Assembly (NCBI GenBank): GCA_020633315.1
Contig: JACKDV010000013.1
Coordinates: 1 to 64,000, forward strand
Length of the DNA stretch: 64,000 nucleotides
Origin: Myxococcales bacterium
Lineage (GTDB): Bacteria; Myxococcota_A; Polyangia; Nannocystales; Nannocystaceae
Direction: 5' to 3'
In this document: positions 17,690 to 27,880 of the stretch, piece by piece
How positions within the stretch are numbered: the first letter of the stretch is position 1
Layout: each line of letters opens with the position of its first letter
Translations under genes and position numbers: made by a program
The notes under the pieces: generated by a model
Database searches by the model: none
Seen by the model: the letters and a program-made list of their open reading frames with translations, nothing else
Told to the model about the DNA's origin: nothing

Positions 17690-17878
17690 GCGGCGTAGCC
17701 TCACGCGGATGCGCATAGCGCAACGATGGGGCCAACGCCAGACGGCAGCGCGCCCTCGCCTCCCAATTGACGGAGCAGGATGGCGGCCGGCCACGCTTGG
17801 CCATCGCCCGCCGCCGCCGCGCCTCGAGCGACGCAAATGGTGCGCAACCCTTGTGCCTGGGGCCTGAGCCATTGTCAG

Positions 17879-19969
17879 ATGACGCCCATGCGGCTGCTTC
17901 CGTGGATGTGCCTCGCCTTGGCGTCATGCGCGCCACCCCACGAGGCGATCCCGTACCCCGAGGCCGAGCCCGCACAAGGCGCACAGGGACCGACACAGCC
18001 CGAGCCGGAGGCCGAGGCCGAGCCCGAGCCGGTGGTGGCTCGCTACTTCGATCGCGAGATCGACCTGCGGCCGTTCCTCGCCGGCTTCCCCTACGGCTTC
18101 TTCCAGCCCAGCCTCGAGACCGGGGCGATGTTCTACCTCGAGCACGGCGAGCGCTACACGCTGCGCATGCTGGAGGTGGGCGACGCCCCGGGGGCGGTCG
18201 ATCGCTTCGACCTTGCTGCGGGCCGGGCGATCAGCGAGGTGGACTGGTCCAAGCGCAGCCTGTGGTCGATCCACCACCACGCGGCGACCCACACCCTGTG
18301 GCTGCACGCCGACGAGAGCAACGACGAGCGCATGAACCTGTGGACCCTCGACCTGGACTCGGGCGAGCTGCTACAGGTCACCGAGCACGACTACGTGTAC
18401 GGCCTGGGCTTCTCCGAGGACCAGGCCACCATCGCCTACCTGCCGCGCCAGGGCACCAAGGCCCCCTTCCGTAGCTGCCTGGTGCTGCGCAAGGTGGCGA
18501 GCGGGGCCGAGGAGCAGGTGCTGTGCGACTCCCCGGAGCTGACCTTCACCTGGAGCGAGCCCCGCTTCTCGCCCGACGGCACCGAGCTCTACCTCAACGC
18601 GCAGCTCCACGGCGACCGCACCCGCGGGCAGATCGTGCGGGTGGACCTCGACGCCCCCACCCCCGAGGCCAAGCCGATCACCCGCACCCGCACCGCCCGC
18701 AACTCGCCCGAGCTGCTCGAGGGCTGGGTGGACGGGGACACGCTGCTGCTGCTGGCCAACGACGACGGCTTCTCCAACCTCTACGGCTACTCGCGCAAGA
18801 CGGGCAAGGTCACCCAGCTCACCCGCTACACCGAGGATCTCGACTCGGCCCGGCTCGTGGGCAACGAGGTGATCGCGGTGCACCGCACCCCGGCCGGCTC
18901 CACCGTGGTGCGCCTCGACGCCCGCACCGGCAAGGAGCTCGCGGCCCAGCGCCTGCCCGGCAGCGCCGACGTGACCGACGCCTTCGGAGCGCGCGCCCTG
19001 GTCACCCACCGCTCGCCCGACATCGTCCACCAGACCTTCGAGCTCGACCTGCGCCAGCCCGGGATCACCACCCACGAGGTGATCGGCCTCGATCCCGAGC
19101 TCGAGCGCAGCCTGGTGGCCTGCCGGGCCCGCGCGGTGTCGATCCCCACCTTCGACCAGGACCCGGCCACCCGCCGGCCCCGCCAGCTCCACGCCTTCGT
19201 GCTCGAGCCCCGCCAGCCGCAGCCGGACCCGGCGCGGCGCCTCGCCATGATCACCGCCTTCTACGGCGGCGAGAACCGCTACTCCACCTTCGACCAGATC
19301 ATGTGCGCGGCGGGGCTGACCGTGATCTCCCCCGCGGTCCGCGGCAGCACCGGCTTCGGCAAGGCGTTCTACTCGCTCAACGACAAGGACCTCGGCGGCG
19401 ACGAGATCGTGGACCTGTTCGCGGTGGCGCGCTGGGTGGAGCAGGAGCTGGGCCTGCCCGCGTCGCGCATCGGGGTGTACGGGGGCAGCCACGGCGGCTA
19501 CGCCACCATGCGGGCGCTGACCTTCCCGCCCCACACCAACGGCCGCAACGACCTCTACCCCTTCGGCTTCGGCATGGCCCACGCCGGCTTCTCCGACATC
19601 AAGACCTTCTACGACGCGACCAACATCCCCGACTGGGTGGTGCTGGAGAGCGGCGATCCCAACGACCCCAAGGAGCTCGCCACCATGAAGGACCGCAGCC
19701 CGCTGACCCACGTGGAGCGGCTGCGAGCGCCCTTGCTGGTCACCCACGGCAGCCAGGACTGGCGGGTGCCGGTGGCCGAGAGCCGGCAGCTCGTGGATGC
19801 GGCCAAGGCCCTGGGCCTGCCCGTGCAGTACGTGGAGTTCGAGGGGCAGGGTCACCACATCGAGGGCCTGGCGCTGCAGGCCACCGCCTACCAGCTGCGC
19901 TTCGACTTCCTGCGCGCCGTGGCCGAGGCGGCGGCGCAGGCCGAGGCCGCGCCCGAGGCAGGAGGCTGA
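17879..19969 (+). CDS. S9 family prolyl oligopeptidase-like lipoprotein
   Basis: 696 residues. The N-terminus (MTPMRLLPWMCLALASC) is a lipoprotein signal with lipobox LASC, then a Glu/Pro-rich spacer. Residues about 70-440 form repeated beta-propeller-like blades (for example LWTLDLDSGELLQVT, LYGYSRKTGKVTQLT). The catalytic alpha/beta hydrolase domain follows: nucleophile S537 in YGGSHGGYAT, acid D627 in HGSQDWRVP, and histidine H659 or H660 in GQGHHIEG. It should cleave short peptides or dipeptides outside the cytoplasm. Two ATG codons three triplets apart are possible starts. Its stop is followed at once by the RBS and GTG start of the HTTM gene, so it leads that operon. Confidence 0.9.
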   Translation: MTPMRLLPWMCLALASCAPPHEAIPYPEAEPAQGAQGPTQPEPEAEAEPEPVVARYFDREIDLRPFLAGFPYGFFQPSLETGAMFYLEHGERYTLRMLEVGDAPGAVDRFDLAAGRAISEVDWSKRSLWSIHHHAATHTLWLHADESNDERMNLWTLDLDSGELLQVTEHDYVYGLGFSEDQATIAYLPRQGTKAPFRSCLVLRKVASGAEEQVLCDSPELTFTWSEPRFSPDGTELYLNAQLHGDRTRGQIVRVDLDAPTPEAKPITRTRTARNSPELLEGWVDGDTLLLLANDDGFSNLYGYSRKTGKVTQLTRYTEDLDSARLVGNEVIAVHRTPAGSTVVRLDARTGKELAAQRLPGSADVTDAFGARALVTHRSPDIVHQTFELDLRQPGITTHEVIGLDPELERSLVACRARAVSIPTFDQDPATRRPRQLHAFVLEPRQPQPDPARRLAMITAFYGGENRYSTFDQIMCAAGLTVISPAVRGSTGFGKAFYSLNDKDLGGDEIVDLFAVARWVEQELGLPASRIGVYGGSHGGYATMRALTFPPHTNGRNDLYPFGFGMAHAGFSDIKTFYDATNIPDWVVLESGDPNDPKELATMKDRSPLTHVERLRAPLLVTHGSQDWRVPVAESRQLVDAAKALGLPVQYVEFEGQGHHIEGLALQATAYQLRFDFLRAVAEAAAQAEAAPEAGG

Positions 19970-19970
19970 G

Positions 19971-22703
19971 GTGCTGAGCGCGGCGAGCTCCTTCACCCCG
20001 GGCCTGCTGGGCCTCAGCGGCGAGAAGTACCCCGACTTCCCGCCCGAGTTCGCCGTGTACTGCGGCTGGCTGGTGTTCGCGCTGGTGCTCCTGGTGGGGG
20101 CTCTGGCGTGGCTGCGCATCGAGTCGGTGCGCCGCTACCTGTTCGCGCTCGACGATCCGCGCACCTATGCGGTGCTGCGCATCGGCTTCGCGATCATGAC
20201 GATCATCTGCTTCCTCAACCTCGAGCCCTACTGGCGGATGCTGTGGAGCGACGAGGGGATCTTCGACCTCGTGTACGCCCAGGAGAAGCTGGGTCGCCAG
20301 GCCCTGCGGGGCTGGAGCCCCGACGAGGGCTTCTTCGACACCTGGGCGATCCTCAACTTCCTGTGGAACAAGCCCTCGCTGTTCTACTTCTGGGGCAGCC
20401 CCGACTTCGTCGTGGGCTACATGCTGGTGTTCTTCTTCGTGCTGCTGCTGTACGGCGCGGGGGTGTTCTCCCGCACCACCGGGCTCATCGCCTGGTTCCT
20501 CATGAGCGGCATCTACAACCGCAACGCCCTGTACTGGGAGGGCACCGACACCGTCTACCGCTGCTTCTGGCTGATCCTGCTGTTCGCCAAGACCGGCCAC
20601 GCCTGGTCGTTCGACAACTGGTGGCGCTGCCGTCGGCTGCGCAAGCAGGGACGGCTCGAGGACCCCGACGCGCCGCCCTCCGAGGACGGCGAGGGCCAGG
20701 GCCACCGCGAGCCGATCTACCGGCGGGTGCCCGCGTGGCCCCGCTACCTGTTCATGCTGCAGCTGTCGGCGCTCTACTGCACGACCGGAGCCGTGAAGAC
20801 GGGCTCGGTGTGGAGCGCCGGCGACGCGCTCTACTACGCGCTCAACATGGACCACTTCTACCGCTTCGAGTGGGTCACGCAGCAGGTCTCCTACGTCTTC
20901 GGCACCAACCTCTTCCGCCTCAACACCTGGGTCACCCACTGGTGGGAGCGGCTGTTCCCCCTGGTGCTGGTGGGCGTGTCGCTGCGCTTCACCCTGCGCC
21001 ACCGCGACCAGCCCTGGTACCGCGAGCAGGACACGGCCTGGCGGCGCTGGGGCGCCCGGGCCCTGCTGGTGGCCATCTGGGGCCTCGCGTGGCGGATCAA
21101 CTACCTGGTGCTGCCCTTCTGCCTGCAGCTCGAGGGCGACAAGGTGCAGGACCCCACCGGCGCCCTGCTCAAGATCAACATCGCCTGGGGCGTGGTGATC
21201 CCCGCCTTCGTGGCGGCCTGGTACGCGCTGGGGCGCTGGCCCATCACCCTGCTGCGCCACGGCCGGGCCCTGCCCTGGATCACCGACCGGGTGCCGTGGC
21301 TCCACATCCCCGAGCTGCACCTCACCCAGGAGTCGCTGCGCGCCTGGCTGCTGGGCCGCCGGCTGTGGCTGACCCTGGGCTTCGTCTTCCACGGCTTCCT
21401 CATCGTGTTCATGAACATCGGGATGTTCCCGTTCATCATGCTGATGACCTACGCGGGGTTCCTGAAGGGAGAGGAGAGCGCCCGGATCTGCCAGCGGCTG
21501 CTGGCCGTGGTGCTGCGGGTGCCCGGCCTGCGTCGCGTGGTGCCCGAGGGTCACGCCCGCTGGTTCGTGCCCGCGCAGGATCCCACCACGATCCCCGTGC
21601 GCGGCCGCCGGGTGCCCGACCTGCTGGTGCTGCTGTTCGGCCTGATGGGCGCGGGGCTCATCTGGGCCAAGGTCGATCGCCCCGAGTGGATCGAGGACCT
21701 CGAGCGCCTCACCTGGGAGTGGATCGGGCTGATGGCGCTCACCGCCCTGGTGTTCCGCTTCCTGCCCCCGCGCGCGGCGGACATCCGGCGCGCCCGCGAG
21801 CCGGGGCCGGCCCTGGCCTACACCGCCTTCGGCCGCGCGCTCACCCTCTTCGCCGTGGTCTACCACTCGGCCGCGGTGGGGCTGTCGCTGTTCCCCAACT
21901 ATCCCATCCTCAACAAGTGGCGGGCCCCCGCCTCCGCGCCCTTTGGATCGTGGCTGCGGGGCTCGGGCACCAGCCAGAGCTGGCGGATGTTCGCCCCCAA
22001 CCCCCCGCGCTCCAACACCTTCCTCAAGACGGTGGTGGTGGAGCACGACGGCGATCGCTGGGACCTGCGCAACAACGCCTTCGACTACCGGCCCAACCCG
22101 TGGATCTGGAACGACCGCATGCGCAAGATGCAGCGGCGCATGGCGGGCAAGGGCAAGTGGTACCTGCGCTACTGGGCCTCGTGGCAGTGCCGCGAGTGGG
22201 CGCTGGCCCACGGCGGCGAGGTGCCCTACGAGATCGAGATCTCCAAGATCGTCACCAAGATCCCGCCCCCCGACGCCGTGGCCGACAAGGGCCCCTACCA
22301 CCCGCGCAAGCTCAAGGCCCGCGAGCGCCACATCCAGAGCCACAAGTGCAAGGGCGACGGCGAGCTGCCGCTGTTCATGCTGGAGCGCTACGGCCTGCCG
22401 ATCACCGAGGAGGACCGGGCCAAGGCCGAGCGCGAGGCCGACAGCTATGCGCGCAAGTTCTCGAGCCGCAAGGTCACCTGGGAGAACCGGCAGGACTGGG
22501 GCAACTGGTGGAAGGCGGCCGAGCTCGAGGAGGAGCGCCGCGAGCGGGCCCGCACCCGTCGGCAGGAGCGCGAGCAGTCCATGCGCGACCAGCTCGGCGG
22601 CATGCGCCCCGGCGCGGGCGAGGCTCCCGGCGTGGGTGAGGCGCCCGCCGAGGGCGACGACGAGGGGCTCGACGACGAGGGCGCGCTGGACCCGAAGAAC
22701 TGA
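19971..22703 (+). CDS. HTTM domain membrane protein with fused soluble C-terminal domain
   Basis: 910 residues. The start is GTG at 19971, one base after the upstream stop, supported by AGGAGG about 6 bases ahead of it. The first 500-550 residues contain many hydrophobic helices and the conserved aromatic-rich motifs of the HTTM (vitamin K-dependent gamma-carboxylase-like) family, such as PRTYAVLRIGFA, YCTTGAVKTGSVW and ALYYALNMDHFYR. A further membrane segment (about 620-650) leads into a C-terminal soluble region containing SQSWRMFAPNPPRSN and WDLRNNAFDYRP, ending in a charged, coiled tail. The whole architecture is repeated, split in two, in the next two genes. The substrate is unknown; related enzymes modify proteins at the membrane. 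Confidence 0.85.
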   Translation: MLSAASSFTPGLLGLSGEKYPDFPPEFAVYCGWLVFALVLLVGALAWLRIESVRRYLFALDDPRTYAVLRIGFAIMTIICFLNLEPYWRMLWSDEGIFDLVYAQEKLGRQALRGWSPDEGFFDTWAILNFLWNKPSLFYFWGSPDFVVGYMLVFFFVLLLYGAGVFSRTTGLIAWFLMSGIYNRNALYWEGTDTVYRCFWLILLFAKTGHAWSFDNWWRCRRLRKQGRLEDPDAPPSEDGEGQGHREPIYRRVPAWPRYLFMLQLSALYCTTGAVKTGSVWSAGDALYYALNMDHFYRFEWVTQQVSYVFGTNLFRLNTWVTHWWERLFPLVLVGVSLRFTLRHRDQPWYREQDTAWRRWGARALLVAIWGLAWRINYLVLPFCLQLEGDKVQDPTGALLKINIAWGVVIPAFVAAWYALGRWPITLLRHGRALPWITDRVPWLHIPELHLTQESLRAWLLGRRLWLTLGFVFHGFLIVFMNIGMFPFIMLMTYAGFLKGEESARICQRLLAVVLRVPGLRRVVPEGHARWFVPAQDPTTIPVRGRRVPDLLVLLFGLMGAGLIWAKVDRPEWIEDLERLTWEWIGLMALTALVFRFLPPRAADIRRAREPGPALAYTAFGRALTLFAVVYHSAAVGLSLFPNYPILNKWRAPASAPFGSWLRGSGTSQSWRMFAPNPPRSNTFLKTVVVEHDGDRWDLRNNAFDYRPNPWIWNDRMRKMQRRMAGKGKWYLRYWASWQCREWALAHGGEVPYEIEISKIVTKIPPPDAVADKGPYHPRKLKARERHIQSHKCKGDGELPLFMLERYGLPITEEDRAKAEREADSYARKFSSRKVTWENRQDWGNWWKAAELEEERRERARTRRQEREQSMRDQLGGMRPGAGEAPGVGEAPAEGDDEGLDDEGALDPKN

Positions 22704-22728
22704 CCGTGAGGACGATGACGAGGTCTCC

Positions 22729-23676
22729 ATGAGCGACGACGAGATCGAGGGCCGCGGCCGCGAGCGCGAGGCCGACACGGACGCCGGCCGGGCCCAGGCC
22801 GAGGCCGGCGCGTCCGCTCGCGACGACGAGCCCGCCGGGGCCGAGGGGGACGACGACGAGCGCGACCCCGAGCACGGGCTCGCCCAGGCCCTGCTGCACC
22901 GGCCCGTGGCCACCGACGACCAGCCCGGCCGCCGCTGGTGCTACCGCGGCCTGATGCAGCTGGTCGCCACGCTGTTCATCCTCTACCACGGCGTCATCCT
23001 GCTGGTGCACAACCTGCCCTCCAAGGGCCTGGCCAACGGGGTGCAGAAGGTCCTCAACGAGAAGCTGCAGGCCGACGAGTACTGGCGCGCCACCGGCAAC
23101 ACCCAGAGCTGGGCCATGTTCGCGCCCAACCCCCACCGCTCCAACATCTTCATGAAGGTGCTGGTGGAGGACGCCAACGGCGAGGTCTGGGACCTCAAGC
23201 ACGACATCTACGGCAAGCGCAGCTACCCCTACCTCTGGTACGACCGCATGGGGAAGATCAACCGCCGCCTCGTCGACCAGAAGGGCTACCGGCGGCACTA
23301 CGCCGCCTGGGTGTGCCGCCAGTGGGAGAAGGACCACGAGGGCGAGCCCGCGGTGGAGGTGCGCTTCGTGAAGATGTGGACCAGCATCCCCACGCCCCAG
23401 GCGGTGTGGAAGCGGGCGGAAGGCAACTTCTTCAAGCTGGGCTACGACCCCATGGAGCTGCACCTGCACGAGCGCGAGGAGGACACGATCCGCTGCCGGA
23501 CCACGCGGCAGGCCCAGCTCCCCAACTACCTGCGCGAGCGCTACGGCCTGCCGCCCAAGCCCGACAACTACTTCCTCGAGGCCCATGACCGCACGTGGTG
23601 GGACCTGGCCGAGTCCAAGCGCAAGCAAGAGGAGCGCAAGGAAGGCCGAGCCACGCGCGCCGGAGGTGTTCAGTGA
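22729..23676 (+). CDS. Stand-alone partner matching the C-terminal domain of the HTTM protein
   Basis: 315 residues. A highly acidic, probably disordered N-terminus (1-65) precedes one hydrophobic helix (about 75-95, LMQLVATLFILYHGVILLV) and a soluble region containing NTQSWAMFAPNPHRSN, WDLKHDIYGKRSYPY and WYDRMGKINRR. The second half closely parallels the C-terminal part of the preceding 910-residue protein (SQSWRMFAPNPPRSN, WDLRN, WNDRMRKMQRR). So this is the same domain as a separate chain, followed directly by its own HTTM protein. Its stop overlaps the next start (GTGA). Function unknown; a joint membrane complex is inferred. Confidence 0.8.
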   Translation: MSDDEIEGRGREREADTDAGRAQAEAGASARDDEPAGAEGDDDERDPEHGLAQALLHRPVATDDQPGRRWCYRGLMQLVATLFILYHGVILLVHNLPSKGLANGVQKVLNEKLQADEYWRATGNTQSWAMFAPNPHRSNIFMKVLVEDANGEVWDLKHDIYGKRSYPYLWYDRMGKINRRLVDQKGYRRHYAAWVCRQWEKDHEGEPAVEVRFVKMWTSIPTPQAVWKRAEGNFFKLGYDPMELHLHEREEDTIRCRTTRQAQLPNYLRERYGLPPKPDNYFLEAHDRTWWDLAESKRKQEERKEGRATRAGGVQ

Positions 23677-25484
23677 GCCTCTCGTCGTTCCCCGCGCTGC
23701 TGGCCGAGGCCAAGGACGTGGACGTGTCGGCGCACGCCGACCTGAGCACCTCGCTCATCCTGGCCGCGATCGGCCTGCTCATCGCCTTCTTCGCCATCCG
23801 CCCCGAGCTGTGGCGACGGATGTTCTTCCAGCGGGTCGACCCCCGCCCGGTGGGGCTGATGCGCATCGGCTTCGGCCTGGTGGTGCTGATCACCTTCCTC
23901 GACCTGCTCAAGCCCCATGGCCCCCTCGACGACTCGGTGGCGCGCTACCTGTTCACCGACGAGGGCCTGTGGCTGACCGACATGGCCCGCAAGAACTACG
24001 GCGGGCACCTCAAGACCCTGTGGGATCCCGAGCACGGCTTCGAGCACTGGTACGACCTGTTCAAAGCCATGTGGGGGAAGTTCTCCATCCTCCACTTCCG
24101 CAGCGATCCGCCCTTCGTGTTCGCGATCTACGGGGTGATGCTGACCTCGATCACCCTGATGATCCTCGGGGTGTGGACCCGCTGGACCACGATCCTGTCG
24201 TGGATCCTGGTGGAGTCGGTCTACCGCTACAGCCCCGTGTTCTACACCGGCGGCGACACGGTGGTGCGGGTGTTCCTGTTCCTGGGGATGTTCGCACAGT
24301 GGGGCCAGGCCTACTCGATCGACTCGTGGAGGCGCCGGCGCAAGGCGATCCTGGGCGGGGCCGCCGAGATCCCGCCGCTGCGGCTGATCCCCGCGTGGCC
24401 CCTGCGCCTGATGATGCTGCAGCTCGCCATCATCTACAGCGCCACCGGCCTGCTCAAGAGCGGCTCCACCTGGGCCAACGGCACCGCGCTCTACTACGCG
24501 CTCAACCTCGACCACTTCTACCGCTGGCCCCAGATGGGGCTGGTGGGCGCCCTGCACTGGCTGGGGATCCTCCCCGTGCTGGTGATCGTGGTGCACTGGT
24601 GGGAGATCCTGTTCCCGGTGGCGCTGGTGGGCGCGTGCCTCAACGCGTGGGAGCGCGAGCGGGCCGCGGGCACCTGGCCGGGCGCGGCCCGGTGGCGGCG
24701 CCTGGTGGGCTACCTGCTGTTCTTCGCCGCGTGGGGCATCGGGGCCTACCTCGCGGGGCTGGGGGTGCTCTACTACCTACCCAACGAGGTGCTGGCCGTG
24801 CTGCACCTGAGCCGGGGCGCCATGGTGACCCTGGTGCAGGTGATCACCATGGTGATGCCGGTCGCGCTCGTGGGGCTGTACCTGCTGCTGCGGGCCAAGC
24901 TGCCGCGGGTGCATCGCTTCGTGCTGCACTGGGTGCTCGGCAAGCGCTTCTGGCTGCTGTTCGGCTTCGGCATGCACCTGGGCATCGACACCGGCATGAA
25001 CGTGGGCACCTTCGCCAACGTGATGATGGCGGTGTACCTGTGCTGGCTGTCGGGCGACGAGGTGGAGGCCTTCTGGCGCTACCTGGCCTCCAAGCCGCAG
25101 GAGCCCGGCGAGGGCACCCGGCCCCCGCGGGCCAAGGGCATCCGCCGGGTGCTGCGGGTGCTCGACCGGCTGCGCTTCCGCAAGGCGCCCGAGCCGGTGG
25201 TGATCGTGCACCACCCGGGCGAGGCCAGCGTGCGGCGGGCCGCGCTGCTGCGGATCTGGGACCTGTGCGAGCGCCTCGAGTTCCAGGCCGATCCCGACGC
25301 CTCGCCCGAGCAGCTGCTGCTGCGGCTGCCCGGCGAGCAGCGCACGCGCTCGGGCACCTGGGCGGGCCACGCCCTCATCCGGCTGCTGCCCGGTCTGTGG
25401 TGGATGCGGGGGCTCCGGCACGTGCCGGGGCTGAGCGTCGTCTTCGGTCGGATCGCGCTGGTGATCCTGCGGCAGCGCGGATGA
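23673..25484 (+). CDS. HTTM domain membrane protein with degenerate DCC-like C-terminus
   Basis: 603 residues, GTG start overlapping the previous stop and preceded by CGGAGG. The membrane part repeats the HTTM signature of the upstream paralogue: RPVGLMRIGFGL, YSATGLLKSGSTWANG and ALYYALNLDHFYRW. A cytoplasmic C-terminus (about 495-603) has the pattern of DUF393 (DCC thiol oxidoreductase-like) domains often fused to HTTM proteins (ALLRIWDLCERLEF, then HALIRLLPGLWWMRGLRHVPGLS, then FGRIALVILRQ). The DxxCxxC catalytic motif that gives DCC its name is absent, being replaced by VIVHHPGEAS. It therefore probably kept the fold but lost redox activity. Confidence 0.85.
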   Translation: MSLSSFPALLAEAKDVDVSAHADLSTSLILAAIGLLIAFFAIRPELWRRMFFQRVDPRPVGLMRIGFGLVVLITFLDLLKPHGPLDDSVARYLFTDEGLWLTDMARKNYGGHLKTLWDPEHGFEHWYDLFKAMWGKFSILHFRSDPPFVFAIYGVMLTSITLMILGVWTRWTTILSWILVESVYRYSPVFYTGGDTVVRVFLFLGMFAQWGQAYSIDSWRRRRKAILGGAAEIPPLRLIPAWPLRLMMLQLAIIYSATGLLKSGSTWANGTALYYALNLDHFYRWPQMGLVGALHWLGILPVLVIVVHWWEILFPVALVGACLNAWERERAAGTWPGAARWRRLVGYLLFFAAWGIGAYLAGLGVLYYLPNEVLAVLHLSRGAMVTLVQVITMVMPVALVGLYLLLRAKLPRVHRFVLHWVLGKRFWLLFGFGMHLGIDTGMNVGTFANVMMAVYLCWLSGDEVEAFWRYLASKPQEPGEGTRPPRAKGIRRVLRVLDRLRFRKAPEPVVIVHHPGEASVRRAALLRIWDLCERLEFQADPDASPEQLLLRLPGEQRTRSGTWAGHALIRLLPGLWWMRGLRHVPGLSVVFGRIALVILRQRG

Positions 25485-26584
25485 GCGGGGCCATGGCACG
25501 CAGGTGGCTCGCGCCCGCGCTGGCGCTGGCTGCCTGCGGCCCGCCCCAGGAGACCGCCCCCGGCCCCGCCGCCCCCGCGGCCGCCGAGGCGGGGGCGAGC
25601 GTCGACGAGGCCGCCGGCCCCGGCTGGCTCAAGGGCCAGCTCCACCTCCACAGCAACGCCTCCGGCGACAGCGACACGCCGCCGAGTCGAGTGGCCCGCT
25701 GGTACGCCGACCAGGGCTACGACTTCATCGTCTTCACCGATCACGATCGCATCACCGAGGTGCCGGGGCCCGAGGGGCTGCTGGTGTTCCCCGGCGTAGA
25801 GCTCACCCAGAACCTCGAGCGCTGCGAGCCGCCGCCCGAGCCCGGGCTGCACTGCCTGCTGCACGTCAACGGGCTGTTCGTGGACACCAACACCGCGGCG
25901 CTGGCCGGGCTGGCCGGGCCCGCGAGCACCGACCGCCTCGAGCTGTACGCCCACGCGCTGCGGGTGACCGAGGCGCTGGGCGGCCTGCCGATGCTCAACC
26001 ACCCCAACTTCCACCATGCCGCCGACGCCGACCTGATCTCGGCCCTCGCCGAACGGGGGCTGGTGATGATCGAGGTCGCCAACGAGGCGTGGGATTCCAA
26101 CAACGAGGGCGACGCCACCCACCCGTCCACCGAGGCGCTGTGGGACGCGGTGCTCTCCACCGGGGCGCGGGTGTGGGGCGTGGCCACCGACGATGCGCAC
26201 CACTACTACGACGCGATGCAGCTGCGCGAGCGAGGCGAGCGGCCGCACACCGGTGACCGCGGCTGGGTGATGGTGAGAGCGGAGCGCAGCGGGGCGTCGA
26301 TCCGCGAGGCGCTGCGGCGCGGCGACTTCTACTCGAGCAACGGCGTGGAGCTGAGCGAGGTGGCCTTCGACGGTCGCACGCTGCGGGTGAGCGTGGCCGA
26401 GGCCGCCGAGGGTGAGCACCACTTCGTGCTGATCGGCGACGGGGGCAAGGTGCTCGACGAGCGACGCGGACGCGAGGCGAGCTTCTCCGCGCCCGCCGAT
26501 CTCCGCGGCTACCTGCGCGTTCGCGTGGAGGACCGGCGCGGAGACCGGGCGTGGACGCAACCCGTGTGGCCGTCACCCGGGTGA
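25481..26584 (+). CDS. CehA/McbA-type PHP-fold metallohydrolase lipoprotein
   Basis: 367 residues starting at an ATGA overlap with the HTTM gene. The lipobox LALAAC follows a short signal; an internal ATG four codons later is an equally good start. The PHP metal-binding motifs are clear: HLHSNASGDS (about residue 53), FTDHD, FPGVELT, LNHPN and, near the C-terminal part, ATDDAHHY. Known members hydrolyse phosphoesters or carbamates such as carbaryl at an exported location. The C-terminal 100 residues look like a beta-sandwich. It is the last gene of the S9/HTTM operon, so it probably works on the same exported substrate, but which is unknown. Confidence 0.85.
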   Translation: MSGAMARRWLAPALALAACGPPQETAPGPAAPAAAEAGASVDEAAGPGWLKGQLHLHSNASGDSDTPPSRVARWYADQGYDFIVFTDHDRITEVPGPEGLLVFPGVELTQNLERCEPPPEPGLHCLLHVNGLFVDTNTAALAGLAGPASTDRLELYAHALRVTEALGGLPMLNHPNFHHAADADLISALAERGLVMIEVANEAWDSNNEGDATHPSTEALWDAVLSTGARVWGVATDDAHHYYDAMQLRERGERPHTGDRGWVMVRAERSGASIREALRRGDFYSSNGVELSEVAFDGRTLRVSVAEAAEGEHHFVLIGDGGKVLDERRGREASFSAPADLRGYLRVRVEDRRGDRAWTQPVWPSPG

Positions 26585-26722
26585 GATCGGGTACCAAGCA
26601 CGCGTCGTGTGACGACTCTCGTGAGGGTCGAGGTCCGTCGTGTTTTCGTGGACTTGGACGCCGGCGAGGTAGGAGTTCGTCCGACAGCATGAGAGTGGAC
26701 TCCTTCGTTAGGCTCCCGCGCC

Positions 26723-27832
<1,110 letters not shown>

Positions 27833-27880
27833 GCCCGCGGCCGCTCGCACCCGGCCCGCCGATGCGCTAACTCCTCGTCC

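Noticed and set aside
17483..17872. Treating the gene fragments 17153-17464 and 17483-17872 (minus) as two genes or a pseudogene
   Set aside because: They are in the same frame, separated only by one TGA at the redox position and followed by a SECIS-like hairpin; a selenoprotein explains all of this better.
19740..22913. Long antisense frame opposite the HTTM gene
   Set aside because: Shadow of a gene with clear RBS, start and family motifs; its own translation shows only biased composition.
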